Source: Endomychus coccineus (lineage: Eukaryota > Arthropoda > Insecta > Coleoptera > Endomychidae). From it: 64,000 bases of DNA. The stretch lies in NCBI GenBank assembly GCA_958510875.1, contig OY294068.1, forward strand, positions 179,459,411-179,523,410, read 5' to 3'. Made by a program: the position numbers and the translations under genes. Below the pieces are notes generated by a model that did not search any database, was not told the DNA's origin, and saw nothing but the letters and a program-made list of their open reading frames with translations. Positions 1 to 11,640 of this stretch are shown one piece after another (within the stretch, counting starts at the first letter, position 1; each line of letters opens with the position of its first letter).

Positions 1-1084
1 TCAATACTTCGCGTATCGAACTGTAATTTCAATACTTCTCACCGCAATTGAATAACGCCCGTTTGCACCTTTTCAATTAAATTCTATTTATCGTAGCTTA
101 TTAATATTTAATTCGCAAGTCCATATTGAAATTATCAGTGTTAGAGTGCTAGATGATTATCAGCTGTTGCTCAAGTTCTTGCGGCTGCAAACCCAGGCCA
201 ACATAACAATTAACGCCGGTTGAATCTTATTACAAAACGCTAAGCTATCCTTATGAAATGTGTTGAAACAGCCACAACCATATGTATTTATACTATTTTA
301 TCACTAAATAAAGTATAAACCAAATTCATATGAACGTAGGGAGTTAGATTTTACAGTGTTGGTATTGATATCTAAGAAAAATATTGTAAAGGTGCAAAAA
401 TGGGCTAGAAGGATTAAAATAGAAAAAATAACGATATTAAGTCTTTGCTCCATTTTCTTTGACTCTACAAGAAACAAAATCATTAATAAATTGAAACTCA
501 TGGGAACACTTGACGAAAAAATTTTCAATATGTGTGGAAAGCTTAGGTTAATATCATTAATACTATTGTGGTAAAAAGCTATAGAGACCAGACGGTTGGA
601 ACAACCTAAGTAAAGAAACCTGAACTCAAGAAAAATCGATTGATTTTTTTTGCAAAATGTAGCTTCCCAATCAACAGGATCCCATCAGGAGCTGTTATAA
701 AGTATAAGAGATGGCAGAAGCGGTTCCTATGCAATGATCTCAAGGTCTAATTTCATCTTCGATTATCAGGGTTGGTCTCCAGATGATACCCCACGTTGTG
801 CGAAGATACTTATAGTGTGAAAAAATTGTTGTCACCACCCAACAGGGCGTCAATAGGATGTTTGGTAGTTAAGATATAGCTCAGCTAGAAAAGTTAAGTA
901 ATCTCTTGTGGCCTTATTTATATATTCAGTTATATTCTTTCAGATAATAATTCAGAGAGATTTGAAATTAGAACGGCTCGGTAAGAATAAAAATAATTTA
1001 CAATAATAAAAGAATTATAGCCACGGTACTATACCGAACCCCAACCGAACAAAAGACTATCTATCCCAAATTTTAACTGGTTTC
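1..1084. other. Intronic AT-rich DNA, no gene seen
   Basis: I see no coding region, RNA gene or recognisable repeat here. Overlapping small open frames near 300-575 lie on both strands and have no family signature. By position this belongs to a dac intron upstream of the first visible exon. Confidence 0.5.
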
Positions 1085-1752
1085 CACTGCTTTGATTATA
1101 ACCATCAATTCAATTACAAAAATGTTAATATTTCAACTAAGGAAATCAATTATTATAAAAGATCTACTCTGGAGATGATTCACATGAAACGTGACTCCAA
1201 GTCTGTAAATCATAGAACAGATATTCAATCATTAAGTCAGATTTATACTAATTTAATCAATTAAAACCCTTGCAGATTCCTACATGCGTCTTTATAATGT
1301 TAAAAGTATATTTTAGGTAGAATGCTCAAAAGCAATAGTTCTAATAAGATCTGAAACCTTTTTCTCTTACCTCCTAAATCTTCAACATCTGGTTCGAAAG
1401 TGGATCCTCGAACGTTATATTTTTAGTTCAGTTCTTTAGTCATATTACATACTGTGATTCGATATGCATATAGAGTTTATAAGAATATTGGTTAGCAGCG
1501 AATTCTTAATTCATATACTTAAAACATTTATTGTGTTATAATTTCGATTGTTCGTGTTTCTGTTCGTTTCGGCGACGTGGGCATTCTTAATTGAAATTAG
1601 TGCGATAAGGACGCCTTGTGGTGATACAATTAGCTTTAAGAAATCAGTTATACGTCTTCTGATGATGGTCGTGAGACCGAAACGTACGTAAAGACGAAAA
1701 TAATAAGCATATGTGTTAGTGTGACCTATGCTCCTAGAATTTTATATATAAT
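1085..1752 (+). mobile_element. Penelope-like element, 3' fragment (family 1, copy A)
   Basis: This is a 5'-truncated Penelope-like retroelement. The open frame at 1085-1264 (59 codons, then TAA) reads as the end of a GIY-YIG endonuclease domain, with the segments HCFDYNHQF, STLEMIHMK and LSQIYTNL. It is followed by about 490 bases of 3' region carrying a hammerhead-like fold at 1653-1696. The same 180-nt frame is preserved on the minus strand at 33116-33295, and the 3' region recurs at 33368-33605, so this is a repeat family. No RT domain remains. The element ends near an AATTTTATATATA tract that the other copies share. Recognition of the endonuclease tail is by pattern only. Confidence 0.7.
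1653..1696 (+). ncRNA. Hammerhead ribozyme (type I-like, short stem III)
   Basis: The core CTGATGA (1659-1665) is followed by one unpaired T, stem II GGTC/GACC (1667-1670 with 1675-1678) closed by a GTGA loop, and GAAA (1679-1682). Stem III is only A1682-T1689 and C1683-G1688, with loop GTAC. Cleavage is predicted after A1690 in the triplet GTA. Stem I is a perfect 6-bp pairing of CGTCTT (1653-1658) with AAGACG (1691-1696). PLE-borne hammerheads are known; activity here is inferred. Confidence 0.8.
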
Positions 1753-3055
1753 ACATACTTGGACCAAGAATCATTATCCTTTGAATAAATGATGCATATA
1801 CAAAGCTATACTTATCTCGCAATACCCTGCAATATTTGAATCTTGTTAAAATAGGTATAATTGAATAATTCGTAATACTTATTTTCCTAATCGTGGGTTT
1901 TATTTGTGTGGTAAAGTACTGCCTACACGGAGAGACCGCCATTGCTCATAATCGAACTGCAGTTTAGCCTTTTGTTTCCTTTCTTCCGAGTTCTTTGTTA
2001 CAAGTTTCAATATTTACTATTATCGCAGATATAGCCTTTAGTTGAAAACTCCTGGTTGTTCTCAATTGTAGTTTTTCGATAGACTCTAAAAACTCGATAA
2101 GTACCACATCAATTTCTGCTCATATGGGTTCCTGCTCGTTCTATTGTACAAAATACATTATTCAACTATGAAATTGCGTGTTACTTCCAATTATTCTCAC
2201 GTATTTAATTTCATAAAATCGTATGTGTAACGAACTATAAGGGTAGTTATGGAATTTATAATTTATTTTCGGTTTAAATTCGAGGTATCACATCGATCGC
2301 TTCAAGCTCCGACTATTATGAACGATTGAAACGTATTTATTCAACTGAATACTTGAACGCTAATTGGATTGGACAACATATCATTTAACGGAGAGTTTTC
2401 GCGGAATACGAAAGTATCAGATATCGGGTGCCATATTTCATTGAATATAGAACCCCAAAGGATCGGAACGAATTTGTTACTGTCGAAGCATAATTATTGG
2501 TAATTAGAGAAATCATATTTTAGAAACAAAAGGCGCAGGGTCGTTAGTGTCAGACAATTCCCGCGCCGCTCAAAACATGATACCTAATGTATTCATCTCA
2601 CAGTAGAATTTTTAACGAAATCGTTACTGGAAAGTCAAAGGACAAAGCTGAAGAAATATCATTCTCTCCGTGGATGAAACAAAATGAACGATAAATGAAT
2701 GATCAACTAAATTTATTCGTGAGTCAATTTAGGGCCGACTATAAGCATCGTACGTTATCAAAACTCAAAAGTATCATTGACACGATGATGTTATAAAACG
2801 AAGATAATAATCTAGTAACAATAATAATTTATTGTTACTGGCATTATCCAATACGATGACCAATGATATCATTGCATTTATATACAGCTGAGTCGGGAGG
2901 AACGGACCTAACTATAGGAATAAAATTAATGTAAAAAATTCATATGATCTTCTCCGATTGTCATTTGTTTTCAAATTCAACAAAATTTCATACATTAACA
3001 CTTTAATAATCATAGCATTCTTTTAAAAGATGTCAAAAAATACCGTCTTTGACCT
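1753..3055. other. Intronic DNA, no gene seen
   Basis: I see no coding region, RNA or clear repeat. A slightly GC-richer patch near 2525-2580 stands out from the AT-rich background, but it has no extended open frame. Confidence 0.45.
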
Positions 3056-3059
3056 CTGA

Positions 3060-3560
3060 AAAAATACGATGTGTCTTTCTTTAATATCGGCTGCAGTATT
3101 TGTAGGACGTTGGATTAGTTCATTTTTGAACCAGTCTCATAAGCAATAATCTATAGTGCTGTGAGGTCTGGAAGTCTTAGTGGTCAACAATCGCGACAAA
3201 TCCAACGCCCAAGAAACCTTTGGTCAAAATGTTGATTGATCTACGAGCGAAATGTGTAGGAACTCCATCGTCTGCATTCTGATGTTTAGAGGAGCATCCT
3301 CTAGTAGTTCTTGTGAATCATTTTGTGAAAAATTAAAGTAATGATCCTCTCAGGGATCCTCCAGAATGAACGGGCCATTATGTTGAAAAACTTTCGAAAG
3401 TTGCGTGGGGATTATCGTTTGAACATACATGAAAGTTGAGAGTGTTATTAATGTCGTCACGGTGAATGCTGCTTCATCCGTAGAAAGTATACGCAATATA
3501 ACACCATGATTATTGTTTATCTTCAGTTCTTCCCAAACTGTAGATGCTATACTGTCTCTA
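3060..3560 (-). pseudogene. Remnant of an insect Tc1/mariner-superfamily transposase
   Basis: Read on the minus strand, the frames (interrupted by shifts and stops) give TDEAAFT, then QHNGPFILE, then LLEDAPLNIR and a decayed LPDLT segment. That order matches the DDE core of a transposase common in insects (F-DEA-F, then LLEDVPL-IR, then SPDLTPLD-type motifs). Catalytic positions are partly lost and no inverted ends were seen. It is probably the same broad family as the fragment at 56660-57370. Assignment is by motif order only, so an unrelated decayed element cannot be excluded. Confidence 0.45.
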
Positions 3561-3627
3561 GTACATCGTAAGCCTTGCTGTTGGTGTGTTTATTACTCTT
3601 TTTTGTGGTATGCCCAATTAATAATAA

Positions 3628-3715
3628 TAATCTTTATTCGTTCCAAAAAGTGCTTGGAGGCGTAAACACAACAATATAAAAAAAATTGAATAACATACAC
3701 TAGTAAAATATTTCA
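3628..3715 (-). repeat. Possible LINE 3' end with (ATT)n tail
   Basis: On the minus strand the sequence ends in GAATAAAGATTATTATTATT, which resembles the 3' terminus of a non-LTR retrotransposon ending in a short (ATT)n run. No coding part is attached. Confidence 0.3.
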
Positions 3716-3731
3716 AGTATTACTTAAATGA

Positions 3732-4098
3732 CCTTGCGGATTACAAAGTAACATGATGGCACCATGTTGAATAACTTTATGGGAAGTCAAATAAGGATTT
3801 AAAATTATTGGCATCACTCCTTGCCTATTTCAACCCCTCAAAAGCCCCTAAAAACACCCCCAAATCAAACAAAAAACGGCCGTTTCGATCTTAAACCCAG
3901 CAAGAATCTCAATAATTGACTAATTTATCATGAAATTGGTCATATTATCCATATTATTCATATTTTTTGGGGGGTGGTTTGAGTGGGTTTTGGGGGGTTC
4001 AAATAGGCAAGGAGTGATGGCAATAATTTTAAATCTTCATTTGACCTCCAATAAAGTTATTTAACATGGTGCCATCATGTTACCTTGTAATCGTAAGG
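3732..4098. mobile_element. Foldback MITE, 367 bp, arms about 130 bp
   Basis: The left arm (3732-3864) reads the same as the reverse complement of the right arm (3965-4098) with scattered mismatches: CCTTGCGGATTACAAAG against CCTTACGATTACAAGG at the outer ends, and a shared TTTAAAATTATTG block inside. A loop of about 100 nt separates the arms. There is no coding capacity and no clear target duplication. Confidence 0.75.
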
Positions 4099-5639
4099 TT
4101 TAGCCCCAAAATCAGAAAAAAAAACCGTTGTTGGTCCTAATAATGGCCAATCACTCGGAAATGGACCAATAACTTTTGATGGCATAGGGTATCTTAACAA
4201 TTGCCAACACCAATGAACATTTTCTAATAGGTTTGGGAGGGTTAACTTGCAGTCCACTTTCGGTCCAATTTTAACTGGTCAGCCTGATAAACGGACACGA
4301 TAAAAAATGATGGAACATGGCGGAAGTGTATACAAATGGCATGCTTTTCAAGTAACCGCAACTTGAAAAGGGTTAAACTCAAGTCAAAAAATAAATAATT
4401 TGCGGAGGCTGTATCTCGAGATCTAGCAGCCAGCGAAAATTCGGTCGGTGAGATGAATTGGTCATTGAATCGTCCTCTAAACCAAAGTGCCATCGGGTTA
4501 ATGTTCAGACCATCAATATCGCTCTCGATCCTAGATTATGTACTGATTAGTGAAATAAAAGAAGTTTAAATAAGACTCGTTCAATTGCTTGTGAAATATC
4601 TGATAATTATAACCTAAACTGATAGTAGTTCATAAGTTTGATGAAATAACCGATATTAAATTAATGTGCTCTCAGTGAGCTAGAACTCAGAGCCTGTGAT
4701 TGAAAACATCCTTGAACTATGTACATGCCAGACAATATTATGGCTAATATTTCATACTGAAGTATCCGATGTAATGTTCGTAATAACGAGTGTATGAACC
4801 TATAATATTTATTCGAATATACATCATTTTTATAAATTCATTGTTCTAGTTCAACATGAAGTTAAGTTCCGTGTAGATACCAGGGCAGAATTATAATTCA
4901 AACGCCTTTGACTTTCTGATGTATAGTTATAATTTAATTGTAAATATTAGATTTACATGTATTCTCGAAATTGCTTGCCGTTTTCGTAGAACTCTGGCGT
5001 GTAATACGTTTTAAAAACGACATGTTTTATGTATAGAGCAAGATGCATACAAATTGCTATAGAATAATTGCATGTGATCCGAGTCATATATCAAGTTGGA
5101 TACAACCGACTGTCTCTATTCCACCCGCCGATTCCGATACGGCTCAGTTCTCTTGCGTGAAGCGGGCTGCAAAGTAAACGATATCCACTCGAAAAGGTGC
5201 TGACTTGGTCTTTTGTTTGCACTCAAGTACTCGATTTTTGTTGAAATATGTAAATTTCATAATGCGAACGTCCATCATTGACAGACGTAATCTAATTTGA
5301 AATTTACATGTCGCAAGTTCTGCTACTGTTTGTATAAAATCTCGCTTGTATTTCAAACCAGATAGAATTGAATAGCCATATGTAAGAAAGCATATTTTGC
5401 GAATACAACGTGACTTGGATTTTTTATTCTAATCCACTGGTCATTTTGAAATATATCGAACACTAATTGTCAGAAATTTTTATTTAAGGTCTTTGCTTGA
5501 AAAAATGAAAACAATCTGACACAGAAAGTATAATCTCAGAAAGTGTTATTCAATACAGATTTCCAAAAAAATATGTCTGTATTACTATTCAACGTTATAC
5601 TGTCGGTTATTGATACTTTTATTTATATATGTACTTTTT
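4099..5639. other. Intronic DNA, no gene seen
   Basis: Minus-strand open frames of 60-83 codons around 4075-4493 and 5144-5356 have no recognisable domain and are probably chance. Nothing else supported. Confidence 0.4.
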
Positions 5640-5719
5640 ATATTGTAACAATCTGTTATTGAACACATTGTGTCTGTTGATTGTTCTACTGTTTTAATAA
5701 ATAAATAAATGAATAAATA
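5640..5719 (+). repeat. LINE-like 3' tail ending in (TAAA)n
   Basis: A run of AATAAATAAATAAATG-type repeats (about 5694-5719) follows a TTGTGTCTGTTG... leader. It resembles the tail of the LINE at 20018-20763, which also ends in (AAAT)n. No coding part is present, so it may simply be a microsatellite. Confidence 0.35.
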
Positions 5720-5962
5720 ACCTTGTTATACGGAGAAACTCTATTCCAAAATTCTTCTGAGAAAAGTTGCTACTGGCATATGATTTATTTATGTGTGAAA
5801 TGGACGCTCATCCGTAATGGGAAATATTCTGTATGTATATACGCAAATCATGTGACTCATAGATTGCATGTCAATAAAATTATATAAAATTAACGGTTAT
5901 CAAGCAGCATTGTTTGGTTATCTTATTGAAGAGTCAATTGAAATTTAATTCGATTCATAATA

Positions 5963-7081
5963 TGAGAGCAAGGTGAACAGTACCTAAAAAATAAAACAGA
6001 TGGTGCCACAATCAAAAATCCCATAAGACATTTATGATGTACCATCCTTAACTAGAACGCATTGAAGTTTTCAGACTGATATGTCATTCAGTTCTGTTTT
6101 GACAACCATCGAAAGGGAGAAACATTGATGATTTTTGTAATCATGGAAAAAGTGAATTCCGCGTCTTGATTAAACATTATTTCTTGCGTGGAAAAAACAT
6201 TACGCAAACCAAAGCATCGCTTTTTAAACATTATGGGAACTCTTCACCATCGATTAGCATGATTCACAAGAGGTTTACTGATTTTCGTTGTGGTATTATG
6301 ACCACAAAGGACGCTGAATGTTCTGGTAGTCCAATTGATGTCAGAAATCGTCGATAAAATCCAAGGTATGATATTGGACGATCTGCGAGTTAAAAGTGCA
6401 CGAAATTGCTTAGGCAAAGGGCATCTCAGCCGAACGGGTACGGAACATTTTCCATAACTTTTTGAATATGAGAAGGCTGCCTGCCAGATGAGTGCAGCAT
6501 TTGCTCTTTGTTGACAACAAATGCGACAGTGTGACAACTTCAAAGAGTTTTTTGCGATGTTCAAGAGCGATAAGAAAGACTTTATTCGCTGTTTCGTAAC
6601 CTTGGATGAAACATGAGTCCATCACAACACACCAGAGCCAAAGAACAGTCCGAACAATAGACTTTTCCTGGCGATTCGAAGCCGAAAAAGTCATGTCGAC
6701 AGTTTTTTGGGATGCTGACGGTATCGTCCATATCGATTATCTTGAAAAGGGCAAAACGATCACCGGCGTATATATAATGCAGAGCTGTTGGAATTATTCG
6801 ACGCCATTTGGCATTCGACAAAGAAAAAAGTGTTCTTCCACCAGAACAACGCACCGGCGCACAAGTCCGCAGTCGCAATGGCAAAATTGCATGAATTGTG
6901 CTACGAATTGCTTCGTCATCCACCATATTTTCTAGATTTGGCTCCCTGCGATTTTTATAGATAGAAAAACGTTGAACGAATTGTATCGAGCTACAAGGAG
7001 ATTATGTTGAGAAATAAAATAAGTTTTGACCAAATAAATCATTTCTTGTTTTTTTTTCAGACAATTTTCACCCTGCCCTCT
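5963..7081 (+). mobile_element. mariner copy 1, inactive
   Basis: This is a nearly full-length mariner flanked by TA on both sides (5961-5962 and 7082-7083). The inverted ends are GAGAGCAAGGTGAA and, reverse-complemented, GAGGGCAGGGTGAA. The transposase starts at 6144, loses frame after three codons, then reads IKHYFLRGKNITQTKASLF and on to a stop at 6355. Later pieces include TLDET, then an immediate stop near 6617, then HQNNAPAH and DLAPCDF with 34 residues between the last two catalytic positions, the mariner spacing. The second catalytic Asp is Asn. Frameshifts, stops and the lost Asp mean no active enzyme. Confidence 0.9.
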
Positions 7082-7083
7082 TA

Positions 7084-8420
7084 AATTGGCGTTGACTTTA
7101 ATGTTTATTCTACTCATTAAATGAATGAGTCACATCATCAGCTCATTAGTGGTCTTCGATTCTCGCCAATAATATTCAACCTAGGCTCACTTTAACTAAA
7201 AACGAGTAATGAGCTACGACTGTGGAATGTACTACAATATAATTTAGTTCAAATTATCACTATTTTTTCACTAAAACTAACGTATCTGAAACATTCTTCT
7301 GCTGCAATGATGCAGTGATTATGGAAGACATAAACAAGCTGAATTAGAAGCTAAGATTAAGAAACAACGCGTTATACTTACAGGGTCAAATCAGGAAAAG
7401 GGTAAATTTCAATCAGTTATAAAGCTGCTATTATGCTGTTTCTTATGAATGAAATTTGTTGGGTACTTCTCGGCTGAAAGTAAACATCAAGTATTCCTGG
7501 TTATGACTAATCCTACTTAGTTAACAAATAATTATTTATAAATACATATTTCTAGAGTTGAACAATTACGTTACAAGACGATGAAAAGAGAAGCAAACCC
7601 CAATCTCTTTTTTATCAAATATACACTTCAATACGATTCATATTGATGTTTTCCACACGTTCATTCGTTTGTACGTTTTATCCGACGGAAATTCGCTCTC
7701 AATGTCGCGAAGATATACTAAGCTGTATCTGCTATTATCATTTTACGATTGTAAGGTATTTCGGTGAAAGAATTCGGCAAAGCTTCTGTATCCGGATCGT
7801 ATAAGACCCAAGTAGATATCAGTATTGTATGGGATTTGCGGAAATAAGTACTCGGATCATCGAGCTTTGCATCAAGTTTGGCCAGCTTGCCGAAGGCGAT
7901 ACGTTAGAAAAGCACTCTGCATATCGCCTCGCCTGAAATATGAATAGGAAATGAACTGGTTTGCTTCTGAATCGCTACGGATTGATTAAGTTTCTTACAA
8001 TGGACTTACAAGAAGGATTACGATCCATTTCAGAAACGCAAACATATAAATTGTAAGTCAGGCTGGCATCAATAGATCTATTATCACTTACCTGTTTTTT
8101 GATTCATGCGCATATTTTAGATTAAAATTGAACTTCTCATTTCACAATTCTACTCAATTCTCGGTACCAGCTATGGTCAATATTTTTCTACTTCTATAAT
8201 TATTGCTCCATGTGTTAAGATAAATTTCTATAACAAGATGTATCTGTTTTGAACCAACTTGCATGAATCGTCGTCACTCGTCAAAATCATGAAGTGACAT
8301 AACTTATAAAAAACAAAAATTGAGATAATTCAATAATGTGTTTGAAATACTGCGCGTCACAATATCACCTATAGTATACCCTTTGGATTTTAGTGTTTAC
8401 AGCAGGACAACTCACCAACG
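7084..8420. other. Intronic DNA, no gene seen
   Basis: I see no coding or RNA gene. The stretch about 7690-7930 is less AT-rich than its surroundings and could hold regulatory sequence, but nothing specific is recognisable. Confidence 0.4.
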
Positions 8421-8422
8421 TA

Positions 8423-8905
8423 CGAGGACAAGGTGAATTCCTGAAAAATAGAACAGATGGCGCCGCAAACAAAAATCCCTTGTGACGTTTGTGATGTACC
8501 ATGTTTATGTTGATTAAACATTATTTCTTGCGTGGAAAAAACATTACGCAAACCAAAGCATGCTGAACATCATAGGGACTCTGCGCACCATCAATTGGAA
8601 CGATTCATGAGTGGTAGTTTGAGCACCAGAGACTAAAAAACAGTCGAAACAATCGAAGAAAGGCTGAAGTAAGTTATCGGTCAACAAAATCATGGCGACA
8701 GTTTTTTGAGATGCACACGGTATCGTATATATCGATTACCTTAAAAAGGCCAATACGATCACCGGCATATATTATACAGAGCTGTTGGATTGATTCGACC
8801 ACGATTTCAAGCAAAAGCAGCCGCATTTGGCAAAGAAAAAAGTGCTCGTCCACCAGGACAACCCACTGGTGCACAGGTTCGCAGTCTCAATGGCAAAATT
8901 GTAAT
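8423..8905 (+). mobile_element. mariner copy 2, internally deleted and 3' truncated
   Basis: The left end is well kept: TA (8421-8422), then CGAGGACAAGGTGAATT and AAACAGATGGCGCC-type subterminal sequence. It jumps from the start of the transposase (HYFLRGKNITQTKA) to the middle (VMATVF, TGIYYTELL-like), so the region encoding the first catalytic Asp is deleted. Similarity stops near 8905 within MAKL, where Tc1-like sequence begins. It cannot encode an enzyme. Confidence 0.8.
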
Positions 8906-9760
8906 TGATATGGATGAGAAATATGAGGAAAATATAGAAAGTGATGATTCATTTAATATTTCGTTAGATTTTCTTTAACTCTATCGGAAAATGGCAGGAA
9001 ATACAATTTCCTCGTATGACAAGGCAAGAATAGTTGCCCCACATAAATCAGCATATTAAATCATGAGTTAAGTTGTACGGATAGTGCATTTGTTCCTACC
9101 ATAGCATAATTTCTATAACCACGATACGACGAAGACTTAGCGCCCAGAGTTTGAGGTTTGAGGGAGACCTTTAAGAGTACCCAGATGACTTCGTCGTCAC
9201 ATAACCAACTGATTACAATGGGTTTTTGACAGTTCACGTCATGCATGGTCTTGGTTATCCAGTTATTCTTATATCGTAACCATGGGAGGTAATGTCGATA
9301 TCCAAACTATCATCCAACCGAGAATCCATCCATTGCTTTATTAACTTGGAGAAAATTTGATTTTGATGGATTAGAGAGCCAGGTCTCACCAGAAGAAGGG
9401 TACGTGCTGGGAGAAGGAAACATACAGCGAATGAACTGACCAGCAAACTCACCCGACATGAATCCGATTGAACTTCTGTGGGATTATGTTGTACAAGCTG
9501 TTTTGAACCGAAGTAACCCTCCTTTAACATTCCAAGAGTTGCAATTCGCTGCACAAGAAGAATGGGATAACGGCCATATACTTGAAGAAAACATTAATGC
9601 CCATATTATAATAATGCACAGACAGATAAGTGCCTTAATGGAGTGTGAAGAATGGTTGTTTTTATTCCAAATTAAAGTTTTTCGATTACAAATTTATTTG
9701 ACATCAATTTACATTTTATTATTCATCTCATCCATTATCAGATGAATTACCCAACTATAA
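8906..9760 (+). pseudogene. Tc1-like transposase remnant
   Basis: An ATG at 8991 opens MAGNTISSYDKARIVA, typical of a Tc1-family N-terminus. A shifted frame then gives ITTIRRRLSAQSLR, resembling the second helix-turn-helix. At 9458-9700 the open frame reads MNPIELLWDYVVQAVL, TFQELQFAAQEEWDN and MHRQISALM, the conserved C-terminal region with the final NPIE-W motif. The middle is scrambled by stops and shifts. It abuts the mariner fragment ending at 8905. No inverted ends recognised. Confidence 0.7.
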
Positions 9761-11640
9761 GTGTGTAGACAGATCAAACACAAAAAGTTACGCATTCATT
9801 TGAATTTATATCAAATATTTTTCAATAAGATAGGGGGGACCAAGAATTTTGGCAATGTGACAAACGATTTCATCTCCATATGGAGCAATAAATTGGAGAA
9901 TATATTCAAGTCTTGATATTTCAATGTTGCTTAAAAGCATTGCTTAAATTTTACATTTAAACGAGTTAATGATACCTGCCAAATGGTAACTACTTATCAT
10001 TGGCGCCCAAGGACGTGCCCAGCTTGCCATATCCTAGATAGGCCCTCTGTATTCTAAACAATACTTTTGACTGGTGTGATACATTCTATTCTAATATCTA
10101 CTGAGACTGATGATTTATCTATTCATCTATTCAAATAAGGTAATAAGGTTTTTAAAGTGATCTCAATCATAATGATCTGATGTTATTTTGTTGACAATAA
10201 TCAAATTTGGCATATTTCTTAGCGGCAAAATAGTATTAAGGTGGATACAGACTATTATTATTCTTGTACAATTTTAATCATTATTAGTAATTTCTACTCT
10301 TCAAGGGATGCCGTGCAAATTGGTTCCATAATTAAATTAAGTAGGATAAATTTCGGTAGATAAGAATCCATTTACATGAATATAACACCTTCTAATACAG
10401 TCTCAGACCCAATTACAGGGTGCAACTCGCCACTGTTCTCGTGAATTAAACGCTATTCCTAGGCTAATTCCCATCTCTTGGTATTAAACTGTCCCTTTAA
10501 AAGCATGTTAGTGTCAAGGTCTGAGAAATTCTAATTGATTCTTGGTAACTGTCTTATTCTCTACCTTCATCAGTTATCTCGATGCTGCATTTCCCATATC
10601 GTTTCATACAATCTTGGTGATTAGATTAAGTTTCAGGTTTGATATTACTTCAGTCGGTAGAACATTTTAGTTAATGGCATAATATGTCTTCTTCAGATCA
10701 TTAAAATTTTAAATTTGATTGATATCCGAATAATTGCAAAATTACAACTTACGTAGGGGCTCTTTGAACCCACCAAAAAAGTTTATTTCATGAATTGACA
10801 TCATTCAAAGTTTATTAATGATAATCACCGATTGTTGTTCCAAATGGAACATAACGCACTGTGCAAAGTTCAATAAAAGGAAATTATGAAATTGACGAAG
10901 TCTTCAATATTTGTATCTTTCAAATTTTGAATCTAATCAATGAAATAGCAAATCCAATTTATAACCAAATTTCCACATTTCATTTCGGGTTGTAGCTGAC
11001 ACATCCTTCCTAGCTGTCATGATATTAGCAAAACTCAATTGATCTCCATTGCACTTTGAACGAAAAATATCGAAAGTAAATCCCAATCAATTTTTAACCG
11101 TCTTTGAGGTATGAAATAGAAGCTGAAGCTATTGGTGATAGAAATCAACTTTGCTGAATTTATTCCACTTGGGGATGAATATTAAAGAGGGATATACATA
11201 TCATCATATAATTATGGTTTCTTCGCTGTCACACAGAAATGACGCCAAACATAAGGCGAAACAGTATTATCAGGTTGACCAGGTATTCAGTGTCTTTGAA
11301 TATTTGATCTAATAAACTCCGCCTGATAGAAAGACATGATCCTACATTTCCAAGTTACTGAGGATAGCATTTGTTGAAGACCAGATTGTAGTGACTTGAA
11401 CATTTTCGCAATTCATACAGCACACGACGTAAATGTAGGTAGCATTATACGGCCCTGAGACTGTTTCTATACTTTTGGAGCTAGATCTTCTATCAAAATA
11501 TTGATTCACGGCAAAGAATATATTTTCCGACAACCTTGAAAGGTGATAGAATTCCTGATTTGGCGAAGACAGCGCGGCACTTATTGAGGACGGCATGATA
11601 TTCATCACAATTTGATAACGGGGACCGGTCAAGGTCTTAG
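9761..11640. other. Intronic DNA, no gene seen
   Basis: A 96-codon minus-strand open frame at 11342-11632 has no recognisable domain. Otherwise AT-rich, with no supported feature. Confidence 0.4.

Noticed and set aside
9001..9016. CAGGAAATACAATTTCCTCGTA as the right end of mariner copy 2
   Set aside because: It overlaps the start codon region of the Tc1-like frame (MAGNTISSYDKARIVA), and similarity to mariner stops at about 8905.
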